A stretch of DNA of 24,383 bases from FEN-680 sp036781505 (lineage in GTDB: Bacteria > Actinomycetota > Geothermincolia > Fen-727 > Anoxymicrobiaceae), in NCBI GenBank assembly GCA_036781505.1, contig DAIQAV010000008.1:1-24383 (forward strand), read 5' to 3'. How positions within the stretch are numbered: the first letter of the stretch is position 1; each line of letters begins with the position of its first letter. The notes below the pieces were generated by a model, which searched no databases, was not told the DNA's origin, and saw only the letters and a program-made list of their open reading frames with translations. This document shows, in pieces, positions 6,863 through 14,645 of this stretch. A program made the position numbers and the translations under genes.

Positions 6863-8400
6863 GGCATCTCGCTTTCGCTCATGAGTCCGGCGGTGTCCAG
6901 CCTCTCGACCGGCAACGAGATCGTGAACATGCTGCCGCCGCCCGGGCGGTCATCGACCGAAATAGAGCCCCCGTGGGCTTCGACTATCGCCATGCATATG
7001 GAGAGCCCCAGTCCCGTCCCGCTGACGGGATGCGCGGTCCGCAGCCGGTAGAACTTTTCGAAGACCCTCTCCCTGTCCTGTCTCAGGATGCCCGGCCCAC
7101 GATCGCCGACAGCGAGCAATACCGCCGCCTCATCGCAGCTGGCGGTGATCTGGATGTCAGTACCTTGGCTGGAGTACTTGATGGCGTTGTCCAGTATGTT
7201 CACCAGCACCTGGACCAGCAGCTCGAAATCGGCCTTGATCAACGGCAGATCCTGCTGGACGTCGATATCGAGCCAGCGGCTCTGCAGTTCCTCCGGGAAA
7301 TCGGCTACGGCGACCCCGATTATGTCCTGTACGTCGCACCAGTCCTCGTTGAGCTTGAAAGTGCCACTCTCCAGGCGCGTCATGTCCAGCAGGTTCTGCA
7401 CCACACGATTCATGCGCGACGCGCCCTCCTCGATGGTCTTGAGCAGATCGGCGCGCTGCTCCGGTGAATACAGCTCCTCACTGTCTTGCAGGCTCGTCGC
7501 CGCGCCCATCATGGACGCGAGCGGCGTCCGGAGCTCGTGGGAGACCGAGTTGAACAGCGCCGTCCTCAGGCGCTCACTCTCCTCGAGGTTGAGCACGTGC
7601 TGGGCGGCCATGGTGAGCAGCAGCTTGTTCAGCGCCAGAGTAGCCAGCCCCGCGAAAGACAGAAGCAGCGCCTTCTTCTTTACCAGCCCATCGCCGGTTT
7701 CCTCGGAGACATCTATTCCCAGGACGCCCAGGATCTCATCCTCCAGCACCAGGGGCACATAGATCCCCTTCGCGCCCGGCAGCGTGTCCGTTCCGGGACC
7801 CGCCTCCCGCCCGTTTTCGAATACCCAGGTGGCGACGCCCCCTTCGTTCTTGTCGGTTGCCAGTCGACCTTGTGGGTCGCTTGCGCCCGTGAGTGTCAAT
7901 GTGTACTTTCGATCGGGCTGATACAGGACGGCATCGCTGCCGACCGCATCGGCGACGCCGCTCACGATGATTCGGGAGAACTCCTCCACGTGGGATACCG
8001 CAGTCAGGTCGGTGCTCAGGTCGTACATGGCACTGGTCTGGCCCAGGGCCGCCTCCGTTTCTTTCGTCTTGTTTTTCAGGCGGTGGCTGATGACACTGGT
8101 GGTTATCCCGACCAGCAGGAAGATAGCGAATGTCACGACGTAGTGTGCGTCGGACACGGTGAACGTGTACAGCGGGGGAACAAAGAGGAGGTCAAAAAGT
8201 AGTACACCAGCGATGGCGGTGGTGACAGAGACCCAGATGTTGGTGCGCGCACCCGCGTAGATGATCGGCAGCAGGTACAGCATGGCTACGTCTGTGATGT
8301 TAAAGAACTTACCGGTGGCCTTACAGACGACAGTCACAACCACCAGCAGGGCAAGGGTCACCAGGCAATCGATCACCATGCGCCGCTGTTCGACTGTCAT
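6859..8400 (-). CDS. kdpD: KdpD-like sensor histidine kinase lacking the N-terminal KdpD/USP domains
   Basis: The 513 residues correspond to the C-terminal half of KdpD. Four membrane segments of the DUF4118 type fill residues 8-105, then a GAF-like domain (about 120-260), a HisKA dimerisation domain with His288 in SVSHELRTPLASM, and a HATPase domain with NILDNAIKYS, GDRGPGI, the VFEKFYR F-box and GTGLGLSI. Classical KdpD is about 900 residues and begins with a cytoplasmic KdpD sensor domain plus a universal-stress domain. Both are absent here and only 52 bases separate the start from kdpC, so they have been lost or are encoded elsewhere. All kinase motifs are intact and the gene is coupled to kdpE, so it should be functional rather than a pseudogene. 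The ribosome site before ATG 8400 is weak (GGGTGG). Confidence 0.9.
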   Translation of the reverse strand: MTVEQRRMVIDCLVTLALLVVVTVVCKATGKFFNITDVAMLYLLPIIYAGARTNIWVSVTTAIAGVLLFDLLFVPPLYTFTVSDAHYVVTFAIFLLVGITTSVISHRLKNKTKETEAALGQTSAMYDLSTDLTAVSHVEEFSRIIVSGVADAVGSDAVLYQPDRKYTLTLTGASDPQGRLATDKNEGGVATWVFENGREAGPGTDTLPGAKGIYVPLVLEDEILGVLGIDVSEETGDGLVKKKALLLSFAGLATLALNKLLLTMAAQHVLNLEESERLRTALFNSVSHELRTPLASMMGAATSLQDSEELYSPEQRADLLKTIEEGASRMNRVVQNLLDMTRLESGTFKLNEDWCDVQDIIGVAVADFPEELQSRWLDIDVQQDLPLIKADFELLVQVLVNILDNAIKYSSQGTDIQITASCDEAAVLLAVGDRGPGILRQDRERVFEKFYRLRTAHPVSGTGLGLSICMAIVEAHGGSISVDDRPGGGSMFTISLPVERLDTAGLMSESEMP

Positions 8401-8452
8401 CGGTCAACCACCCAATCGGAGAGCTTCATTGTACATCGCCTGGCCTTCCAAC

Positions 8453-9061
8453 TTATATCTGCTTGCTCATTCTGTCGAGTGCCATGTTTAAGTCGAGTAC
8501 GTTGACGCGCTGCTCGCCGAGAACGCTCAGTTGACGTTCCTGGACGTGGCCCTTCACCAGTTCAAGTACAACTGCCACCGGGAGGTTCCTTGCTCCAGCG
8601 ACACGCTTGACCTGCAGAAGTGCGCTCGCCGGGCTTATGTCAGGATCGAGCCCGCTGGCCGACGCTTCCACCAGGTCGGCGGGGACCTTCGCGTCCGGGG
8701 CGAGGCCGTTCTCCTGCCGCACCCGGGCGGCCCTCTGGGAGATGAGCTCCGTCAGCTTCGGGTTGGTGGGGCCGAGGTTCGAGGCCCCCGATGCCGTGGC
8801 GTCGTAGCCGTTTGTTCCCGCTGCCGAGGGGCGCCCGTGAAAGTAGGTGGGGCCGGTGAACTCCTGGCCGATCAATGTCGATCCTACTGCTTTTCCATCC
8901 TGCTTGACGATCGAACCGTCGGCCTTCGCTTTGAAAGCCACCTGGGCGAATCCGGTCATGAACAGCGGATAGACAAGACCGGTGAGCACGGCGAACAGCG
9001 CGAATATGATCAGGCAGCTGACCATGTAGGTCTTCAAGAACTTCTTCGTCTTCGCGAGCAT
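8453..9061 (-). CDS. kdpC: KdpC, potassium-transporting ATPase subunit C
   Basis: KdpC is the small single-span subunit of the KdpFABC potassium pump. The 202-residue protein begins with a cytoplasmic stretch and one membrane helix (SCLIIFALFAVLTGLVYPLF). The family motifs follow: GSTLIGQEF, YFHGRPSAAG, TASGASNLGPTNPKL, and ASASGLDPDISPASALLQVKRVA. The periplasmic domain continues to the end. ATG 9061 is chosen because it follows GGAGG with 5-base spacing; a GTG at 9082 overlapping the kdpB stop is possible. It lies directly downstream of kdpB in the usual gene order. Confidence 0.96.
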   Translation of the reverse strand: MLAKTKKFLKTYMVSCLIIFALFAVLTGLVYPLFMTGFAQVAFKAKADGSIVKQDGKAVGSTLIGQEFTGPTYFHGRPSAAGTNGYDATASGASNLGPTNPKLTELISQRAARVRQENGLAPDAKVPADLVEASASGLDPDISPASALLQVKRVAGARNLPVAVVLELVKGHVQERQLSVLGEQRVNVLDLNMALDRMSKQI

Positions 9062-9078
9062 CTCTGCCTCCGTTAGCG

Positions 9079-11133
9079 TCACGCGAGCTTGAGCGCGTGC
9101 AGGATGATGTCGATGAGCTTTATTCCTATGAACGGCGCGATCAACCCCCCGACCCCGTAGATGAGCATGTTCCTGCGGAAGATTAAGTTGGCGCCCAGCG
9201 GCCTGTATTTGACCCCGCGTAGAGCGAGAGGTATCAGGGCGACGATGATGAGCGCGTTGAAGATGACAGCGGAGAGTATGGCGCTCTGCGGCGTGGCCAG
9301 TTTCATCACGTTGAGGCTCTTCAGGACCGGGTAGGCGGCGATGAAGAGCGCCGGGATAATTGCGAAGTACTTGGCCACGTCGTTTGCGACGCTGAAGGTG
9401 GTCAGCGAGCCTCTGGTCATCAGCAGTTGCTTGCCCACCTCTACAGTCTCGATGAGTTTGGTGGGGTTGCTGTCGAGGTCGACCATGTTCCCGGCCTCTT
9501 TGGCGGCCTGGGTGCCGCTGTGCATGGCCATGCCGACGTCGGCCTGCGCAAGGGCGGGCGCATCGTTAGTGCCGTCACCGGTCATCGCGACCAGGCTGCC
9601 GTTGCTCTGGTATTTCTTGATCAGGCTCATCTTCTCTTCGGGTATGGCCTCCGCGAGGAAGTCGTCGACACCGGCCTCGGCCGCTATCGCCGCCGCGGTC
9701 ACCGGGTTGTCACCTGTTATCATCACGGTCTTGATCCCCATGCGGCGAAGCTCGGCGAACCGCTCTTTCATGCCCCCCTTGATGATGTCCTTCAGGTAGA
9801 TGGTCCCGAGGATCTTGTTGCCTTCCGCGACGACCAGCGGCGTCCCCCCGTCCTTGGCTATCTTCTCGACATCGTTCTTGACTTCGACCGCCATTGTGCC
9901 GCCACCGGCAGTCACCAGTCTCTCGACCGAGTCGGAGGCGCCCTTTCGAAGTTCCCTTCCCTCGATGTTCACTCCGCTCATGCGAGTCTGGGCGCTGAAG
10001 GGGATGAACTGTGCCCCCAGGGACTCTATGTCCCGGCCGCGGATGCCGTACTGGTCTTTGGCCAGCACGACTATGCTCCTGCCCTCCGGAGTCTCATCGG
10101 CTAGCGACGCGAGCTGGGCGACGTCGGCAAGATTCTCCTGGGTGACGCCCGGAGCCGGGATGAATTCCACCGCCATCCTGTTGCCGAGGGTGATCGTTCC
10201 GGTCTTGTCCAGGAGGAGAACATCGACATCTCCCGCGGCCTCGACCGCTCGACCGGACATGGCGATGACATTGCTACGCAACACGCGATCCATTCCGGCG
10301 ATGCCGATGGCGCTCAGGAGCCCGCCGATAGTGGTCGGGATCAGGCAAACGGCCAGGGCGATGAGAATGGGCACACCGGCCACGGCGTTGGAATACTTTG
10401 CGAACGCCTCGAGCGTCGAGCACACCAGCACGAATATCATGGTCAGCCCGACCAGCAGTATCGTAAGTGCGATCTCGTTGGGGGTCTTCTGCCTCTTGGC
10501 GCCCTCGACAAGGCTGATCATGTGGTCGAGGAAGCTGTCCCCCGGGTCCGCCGAGATCTCGACCTTTATCCAGTCGGAGAGAACGGTGCTCCCGCCGGTC
10601 ACGGAGTTGCGGTCCCCGCCGGATTCCCTTATGACCGGGGCGGATTCTCCCGTGACGACACTTTCATCCACCGAGGCGATACCCTCGATCACGGTGCCGT
10701 CGCCGGGAACCAGATCGCCGGCTTCGATGAGCACGACGTCACCCTTGCGCAGATCCGAGGCTCCGACGTTCACGACCTCGCCGTCGACGAGCTTCTTGGC
10801 AACGGTCTCCGTGCGGGCCTTTCTCAATGACTCGGCCTGCGCCTTGCCGCGGCCCTCGGCGATCCCTTCGGCGAAGTTCGCAAAGAGCACTGTTACCCAC
10901 AGCCAGATGGCTATCTGCAGGTTGAGACCGAAGTACCTGGTATGCCCGATGATAAGACCGTCGATGACATAGTAGGTGGTCAGCACCGCACCGATCTCGA
11001 CAACGAACATTACGGGGTTGCGGATCATCAGCCGGGGATCCAGCTTCTTGAAGGCGTCCTTCACCGCGCCCCAGACCAGCGTCCTGTCGAGCAGGGAGCT
11101 CTTCTTCTTATCGGTCTTCTGCTTCTCAGGCAA
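9079..11133 (-). CDS. kdpB: KdpB, potassium-transporting P-type ATPase catalytic subunit
   Basis: This is a P-type ATPase of 684 residues, normal for KdpB, which hydrolyses ATP to drive potassium uptake through KdpA. Asp309 in LLLDKTGT is the phosphorylated residue; the actuator loop TGES is at residues 161-164; the hinge TGDGTNDAPALAQADVGMAM is near the end of the cytoplasmic domain. Membrane segments near residues 40-90, 220-285 and 580-680 fit the family. The start is TTG 11133, the only possible start before an in-frame stop, with AAGGTGA six bases upstream. The gene follows kdpA by 21 bases. Confidence 0.97.
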   Translation of the reverse strand: MPEKQKTDKKKSSLLDRTLVWGAVKDAFKKLDPRLMIRNPVMFVVEIGAVLTTYYVIDGLIIGHTRYFGLNLQIAIWLWVTVLFANFAEGIAEGRGKAQAESLRKARTETVAKKLVDGEVVNVGASDLRKGDVVLIEAGDLVPGDGTVIEGIASVDESVVTGESAPVIRESGGDRNSVTGGSTVLSDWIKVEISADPGDSFLDHMISLVEGAKRQKTPNEIALTILLVGLTMIFVLVCSTLEAFAKYSNAVAGVPILIALAVCLIPTTIGGLLSAIGIAGMDRVLRSNVIAMSGRAVEAAGDVDVLLLDKTGTITLGNRMAVEFIPAPGVTQENLADVAQLASLADETPEGRSIVVLAKDQYGIRGRDIESLGAQFIPFSAQTRMSGVNIEGRELRKGASDSVERLVTAGGGTMAVEVKNDVEKIAKDGGTPLVVAEGNKILGTIYLKDIIKGGMKERFAELRRMGIKTVMITGDNPVTAAAIAAEAGVDDFLAEAIPEEKMSLIKKYQSNGSLVAMTGDGTNDAPALAQADVGMAMHSGTQAAKEAGNMVDLDSNPTKLIETVEVGKQLLMTRGSLTTFSVANDVAKYFAIIPALFIAAYPVLKSLNVMKLATPQSAILSAVIFNALIIVALIPLALRGVKYRPLGANLIFRRNMLIYGVGGLIAPFIGIKLIDIILHALKLA

Positions 11134-11154
11134 CCTCGATCACCTTGATTCCTC

Positions 11155-12846
11155 TCACATCAGCAAGTGCTCGACTATCGGCCCCAGCGCCAGCGCCGCG
11201 AAGAAAGTCAGCGCGCCCACGATCAGGACGACCGCGCAGAGCACAACAGGGAACGAGGGCGTGTCCGTCCTGAAGGTGCCCGAAGTCAGCGGGGCTGGCT
11301 GTTTGGGAGCGATGCTTCCCGCTATAGCCAGGAGCGGCACAATCGAACCGAACCTGGCTATCAACATCACGATCCCGAGGCTCACGTTGTAGAACGCCGT
11401 ATTGGAGGCCAGGCCGGCAAAAGCGCTGCCGTTGTTTCCGGCGGACGAGGAGTACGCGTAGAGGATCTCCGAAAGGCCGTGTGGCCCCGGGTTAAGAATA
11501 CCGCTTGTCCCCGCATGAGTGACGGCTCCGATCGCCGCGCCGATGAGGATGCAGGCCGAAGGGATCAGTATGACCAGTATGGCCATCTTCATCTCCCAGC
11601 TCTCGACCTTCTTGCCCAGGTACTCAGGCGTCCTGCCGACCATCAGGCCTACGATAAAGACCGTGAGCAGCACAAAGACGAGCATCGCCCCAAGCCCGGT
11701 GCCGGTACCGCCGAATATGACTTCACCCAGCATCATGTTGAGCATCGGAACCATGCCGCCAATAGGGGTCAGGCTGTCGTGCGAGGCGTTGACCGATCCG
11801 CAGCCGGAGTCCGTGGTGACAGTCACGAAGATCATGGTGCTGGGCACACCGAGGCGGACCTCTTTGCCCTCCATCGTGTTGGGCGAACTTACGCCAAGCT
11901 TGGCGATGCGTGGATTCTGCTGACCAGCCTCGGCCCATAAGCCGACCCCCAGCCCCAACGCAAGGAGCAGCAGCATCGCCACCAGTATGGCCGCGCCCTG
12001 TTTCCAGCTCCCCACCATCTTCCCGAAGGTCACGCAAAGACCCGCGCCGATCACCAGGATGCCGAGCATCGCCACCTCGTTGGCGAGGGGCGTGGGGCCC
12101 TCGTATGGATGCGCGGAGTTAGCGTTGAAGAACCCACCACCATTGGTGCCGAGATCCTTGATCGACTCCTGAGAGGCCGCGGGGCCCATCGGCAGTGTCT
12201 GCTCAGCTCCCGCGACTGTCGTAACCTTCTTGTAGGCGCTGAGATTCTGGATTGAACCCTGCCACATGAAGATGACGGCCAGGACTATTGACAGCGGGAT
12301 GAGGACCCACAGGACGCTACGCGTCAGGTCAACCCAGAAGTTGCCGATCTTGTCTGTCTTCTTCCTCTTGAATCCCCTGATGAGCGCGATGATGACGCAG
12401 AGGCCGGTGGCCGGGGCAAGGAAATTCTGAACAGTCAATCCGAGCATCTGGCTCAGGTAACTCATCGTGCTCTCGCCGGAGTAGGCCTGCCAGTTGGTGT
12501 TGGTGACGAAGCTCGCCGAGGTGTTGAAGGAGAGAGACCGCGATACGCCTTTGAATCCCTGAGGGTTGCCGGGCAGGTGCCCCTGCAGCCGCAACAGCAC
12601 GTAGAGGAAGACCAGTCCCACCAGGTTGAAGATGATAAGTGCGATGGCGTACTGCTTCCAGTTCATCTCGCGCTCTTGATCGACGTGCGCGACACGGTAG
12701 ATCAATCGCTCGATCGGGCGCAGCAGACGATCGAGGAACGTCTTCTCACCGCTGAAGACCTTCGCCATGTAAAGGCCAAGAGGTATGGCCAGCGCGACCA
12801 GCACAACGATGTATATTATCGCCTGGGTTACCGCATCAGCAGCCAC
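11155..12846 (-). CDS. kdpA: KdpA, potassium-transporting ATPase potassium-binding subunit
   Basis: KdpA is the channel-like subunit that selects potassium. The 563-residue protein has the four pore loops: TNTNWQAYSGES, GTNGGGFFNANSAHP, the loop around SGCGSVNASHDS, and SSAGNNGSAFAG. It also has the conserved REMNWKQY near the N-terminus and GRTPEYLGKK. The start is placed at GTG 12846, giving AADAVTQAIIYIVVLVALAIPLG, which aligns with the N-terminus of other KdpA proteins. The frame runs further upstream, but that stretch merely overlaps kdpF in another frame. The GTG overlaps the kdpF stop by one base (TAGTG), and GAGG lies seven bases upstream. Confidence 0.96.
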   Translation of the reverse strand: MAADAVTQAIIYIVVLVALAIPLGLYMAKVFSGEKTFLDRLLRPIERLIYRVAHVDQEREMNWKQYAIALIIFNLVGLVFLYVLLRLQGHLPGNPQGFKGVSRSLSFNTSASFVTNTNWQAYSGESTMSYLSQMLGLTVQNFLAPATGLCVIIALIRGFKRKKTDKIGNFWVDLTRSVLWVLIPLSIVLAVIFMWQGSIQNLSAYKKVTTVAGAEQTLPMGPAASQESIKDLGTNGGGFFNANSAHPYEGPTPLANEVAMLGILVIGAGLCVTFGKMVGSWKQGAAILVAMLLLLALGLGVGLWAEAGQQNPRIAKLGVSSPNTMEGKEVRLGVPSTMIFVTVTTDSGCGSVNASHDSLTPIGGMVPMLNMMLGEVIFGGTGTGLGAMLVFVLLTVFIVGLMVGRTPEYLGKKVESWEMKMAILVILIPSACILIGAAIGAVTHAGTSGILNPGPHGLSEILYAYSSSAGNNGSAFAGLASNTAFYNVSLGIVMLIARFGSIVPLLAIAGSIAPKQPAPLTSGTFRTDTPSFPVVLCAVVLIVGALTFFAALALGPIVEHLLM

Positions 12847-12932
12847 TACAAGTCCTCGGCGCGAAACAGCGCGTATACGAGGTAGGCGAGGATAAGAGCG
12901 GTTGCGATACCTCCTATGATGAAATCGGCCAT
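12846..12932 (-). CDS. kdpF: KdpF, small membrane subunit of the Kdp ATPase
   Basis: This is a 28-residue single-helix protein: MADFIIGGIATALILAYLVY followed by ALFRAEDL. The LAYLVYAL...AE segment is the recognisable KdpF signature. KdpF stabilises the KdpABC complex in the membrane. The start at 12932 is preceded by AGGAG nine bases away; an in-frame ATG at 12941 directly abuts that site and is less likely. It is the first gene of the kdp operon, and its stop overlaps the kdpA start by one base. Confidence 0.92.
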   Translation of the reverse strand: MADFIIGGIATALILAYLVYALFRAEDL

Positions 12933-13023
12933 GCCCTTCATCTCCTGTCGAGACGCATTGCTCAGACAAATTGAATTTAGACCCGCCGACCGTAAAGCAT
13001 CCATTGGCAATACCGCAGGGAAG

Positions 13024-13041
13024 GATAAAGAGGGCATAAAG
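13024..13041 (-). promoter_or_regulatory. Candidate KdpE binding site (11-bp direct repeat)
   Basis: On the minus strand CTTTATG-CCCT-CTTTATC places two 7-mers at an 11-base period, the architecture used by PhoB/OmpR-type regulators such as KdpE. It lies about 90-110 bases before the kdpF start. I could not find a convincing -10/-35 pair between this site and kdpF, so the exact promoter is not called. Confidence 0.4.
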
Positions 13042-13056
13042 GCCCGAACGGCGTCG

Positions 13057-13722
13057 TCAGTCCGAGGACTCTTCCACGGCGGCTTCCGCCGGCCGCTTCG
13101 CCGGGACGCGGGCTCGGGACCGCACCCGCATGTAGGTAGCGACGGCCACCACCAGCAGCTCGAGGCTGAGCAGCGCTTTCATCGCGTTGCCTGCGGCTGT
13201 GCCGGCGGTGACGTTGCTGCCGATCCACATGGCCTTGATGTAGACCGCGACGAAGATCAGGTAGTTGAGCTGGTGTATCCGGCGCCACAGTTGCGGCAAG
13301 TGCTTTCGATTCATCGCCACCAGCATGGTCACGGCCATCAGCCCCAGCGCGATCGGCCCGATCAGCCACACCGCGGGGTGGTCCCGGTAGTGCGCTAGCG
13401 CGAAGACTATCGTGCCGTGCAGCACCCCCAGCGCGAAGCCGGCGGCCCCCGTCGACACGTGAAACCAGTAGACCCTGCGGGGCTTGAAGAGCTGGTAGAA
13501 CCAGCGGCTCATCGGGCCGGTCACCAGGTTCATGAAGATCAGCGTGAACGCGAGCAGCCCGCCCAGCCGCATGGTGTAGGTCAACACGTCCATCTGCACG
13601 CCCGAAACGGCCACGATGACGAACGGCGCCGCGACGGCTCCCATCCCCAGCAGCAGGACGACCACCCTGGCCGCCTGCCTGTGCGCGGCAAGGAAACTGC
13701 GCGCGTTCGTTGATCCAGCCAT
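13057..13722 (-). CDS. Ferric reductase-like transmembrane domain protein
   Basis: The 221-residue membrane protein has about six helices and resembles the ferric reductase-like transmembrane domain found in MsrQ/YedZ and related cytochrome b proteins. Possible haem ligands are the histidines in YWFHVSTGAAGFALGVLHG, spaced 14 apart, and RRIHQLNY in a later helix. The usual partner of that last His, 13-14 residues further on, is replaced in VAVYIKAMW, so at most one bis-His haem site plus one odd His is visible. The ATG at 13722 is chosen because the family homology begins soon after and AAGGGTGG lies upstream. Its stop is 16 bases before the candidate KdpE site. No MsrP partner gene is in the window. 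The C-terminus is a charged cytoplasmic tail. Confidence 0.75.
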   Translation of the reverse strand: MAGSTNARSFLAAHRQAARVVVLLLGMGAVAAPFVIVAVSGVQMDVLTYTMRLGGLLAFTLIFMNLVTGPMSRWFYQLFKPRRVYWFHVSTGAAGFALGVLHGTIVFALAHYRDHPAVWLIGPIALGLMAVTMLVAMNRKHLPQLWRRIHQLNYLIFVAVYIKAMWIGSNVTAGTAAGNAMKALLSLELLVVAVATYMRVRSRARVPAKRPAEAAVEESSD

Positions 13723-13982
13723 CCATCCACCCTTGCGCGAGCTTGTATTGTTAAAGTCGCTTTCTGCGCGGGTGCGGCGAGTCCTGCAGGCGGCCCCGGC
13801 CCGCTTCGAAAAGCGGCCGGAAGCGGCTCGATTATGCGGGCGACTATTGGCTTTTCCGCCCGCAGGTGTTAGTTTTTCACATGACCGGTATGTTGGTCCG
13901 AGACCCCGTCCGGTCTGCCCGAGCGGCAACAGGATTCATGTCTCACCTTGCAGTGACCACGGTCGAATGAGGAGGGAGCGAG
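13723..13982. other. Divergent intergenic region with two hairpins
   Basis: This 260-base gap separates the ferric reductase-like gene (minus) from the first SCP2 gene (plus) and must hold both promoters. CCGCTT-cgaa-AAGCGG at 13801-13816 is a small perfect hairpin, which reads as a TTCG tetraloop on the minus strand. TGCGGGCG (13835-13842) pairs with CGCCCGCA (13857-13864) around 14 bases, with a T run at 13872-13877. These could form leader structure for the SCP2-AOR operon, but no known riboswitch or tRNA is recognised. The SCP2 start has GAGGAGGGAG just upstream. Confidence 0.35.
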
Positions 13983-14537
13983 ATGGCTCAGTACGGAACG
14001 GACGAATGGGAGGCCGAGTACCAGGCGATGCTGGCGGACAGGATGAAGAATCCGGGGCCTTACATCTATTTCACGCCCGAGTGGGCGGCCCTCTACGAGA
14101 AGACCATCCAGAACGATGAGCCCTACAAGGACGCGGCGAAGAACTGGGAGGGCACCGTAGTCCTTCACGTGGAGAAATCGCCGGAGTGGGGCCTCGACAT
14201 CGACGTCTACGTCTTCATGGACCTCTGGCACGGCGAGTGCCGGTCCATCAGGATAGTCCCGAACGACGCCGGCGAGGCGGGCGACTTCGTGATCACGGGT
14301 TCGCTGGAGCGCTGGGAGCAGGTCGCCAAGAAGGAGCTCGACAGCACCAAGGGAATGATGCAGGGCAAGCTCAAGCTCAAGGGCGACCTCCCCACGATCG
14401 TGCGGGCGGTCCGGGCGTCACAGCGCCTGACCGACCTGAGCGCGGACGTCGGCGGCTTCTTCCCGACGGAGCTCAACGACGAGCAGAAGGCGGAGTTCAA
14501 GGTCGCCATGGACGCGCTTGCCAAGGTGCTGGGCTAG
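13983..14537 (+). CDS. SCP2 sterol-binding domain protein (first copy)
   Basis: This is a 184-residue protein whose central and C-terminal parts look like an SCP2 (sterol carrier protein 2) domain: GTVVLHVEKSPEWGLDI, VYVFMDLWHGECRSI, DFVITGSLERWEQVAKKEL, and MQGKLKLKGDLPTIVRAVRA. SCP2 domains bind fatty acyl chains, acyl-CoA or sterols in a hydrophobic tunnel and have no catalytic residues. The N-terminal 50 residues (WEAEYQAMLADRMKNPGPYI, then FTPEWAALYEKTI) are an extra segment. It is the first gene of a plus-strand cluster with an alcohol dehydrogenase, a second SCP2 protein and AOR, suggesting that it carries a hydrophobic substrate for these enzymes (inference). A strong GAGGAGGGAG ribosome site precedes the ATG. 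Confidence 0.8.
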   Translation: MAQYGTDEWEAEYQAMLADRMKNPGPYIYFTPEWAALYEKTIQNDEPYKDAAKNWEGTVVLHVEKSPEWGLDIDVYVFMDLWHGECRSIRIVPNDAGEAGDFVITGSLERWEQVAKKELDSTKGMMQGKLKLKGDLPTIVRAVRASQRLTDLSADVGGFFPTELNDEQKAEFKVAMDALAKVLG

Positions 14538-14645
14538 CCACACGGGGCTTCAGACGGCGCGCGGCGCCGGGCGGAACATAACAGGGGTTGGCGGCATCCG
14601 GGCTCATACGAGGCACACGGGCGGCCGCGCAAACAGGAGGTCAAC

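Noticed and set aside
6859..8400. kdpD as a truncated pseudogene
   Set aside because: All kinase motifs, including His288 and the ATP-binding boxes, are intact, and the gene is coupled to kdpE by a four-base overlap, so a functional short form is more likely.
12847..12969. A longer N-terminus for KdpA starting upstream of kdpF
   Set aside because: The extra residues are unrelated to KdpA proteins and are merely kdpF read in another frame; the GTG at 12846 gives a normal N-terminus.
13036..13056. GGGC...GCCC as a terminator after the ferric reductase-like gene
   Set aside because: The stem is only four base pairs with no adequate T tract; the direct repeat here is better explained as a regulator site.
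13723..13929. A longer N-terminus for the ferric reductase-like protein
   Set aside because: The added stretch is Arg-rich and low in hydrophobic residues and lies in the divergent regulatory region; the ATG at 13722 has a ribosome site and the membrane domain begins soon after.
13723..13982. A tRNA or known riboswitch in the divergent gap
   Set aside because: The hairpins do not form a cloverleaf and no conserved riboswitch core was recognised.
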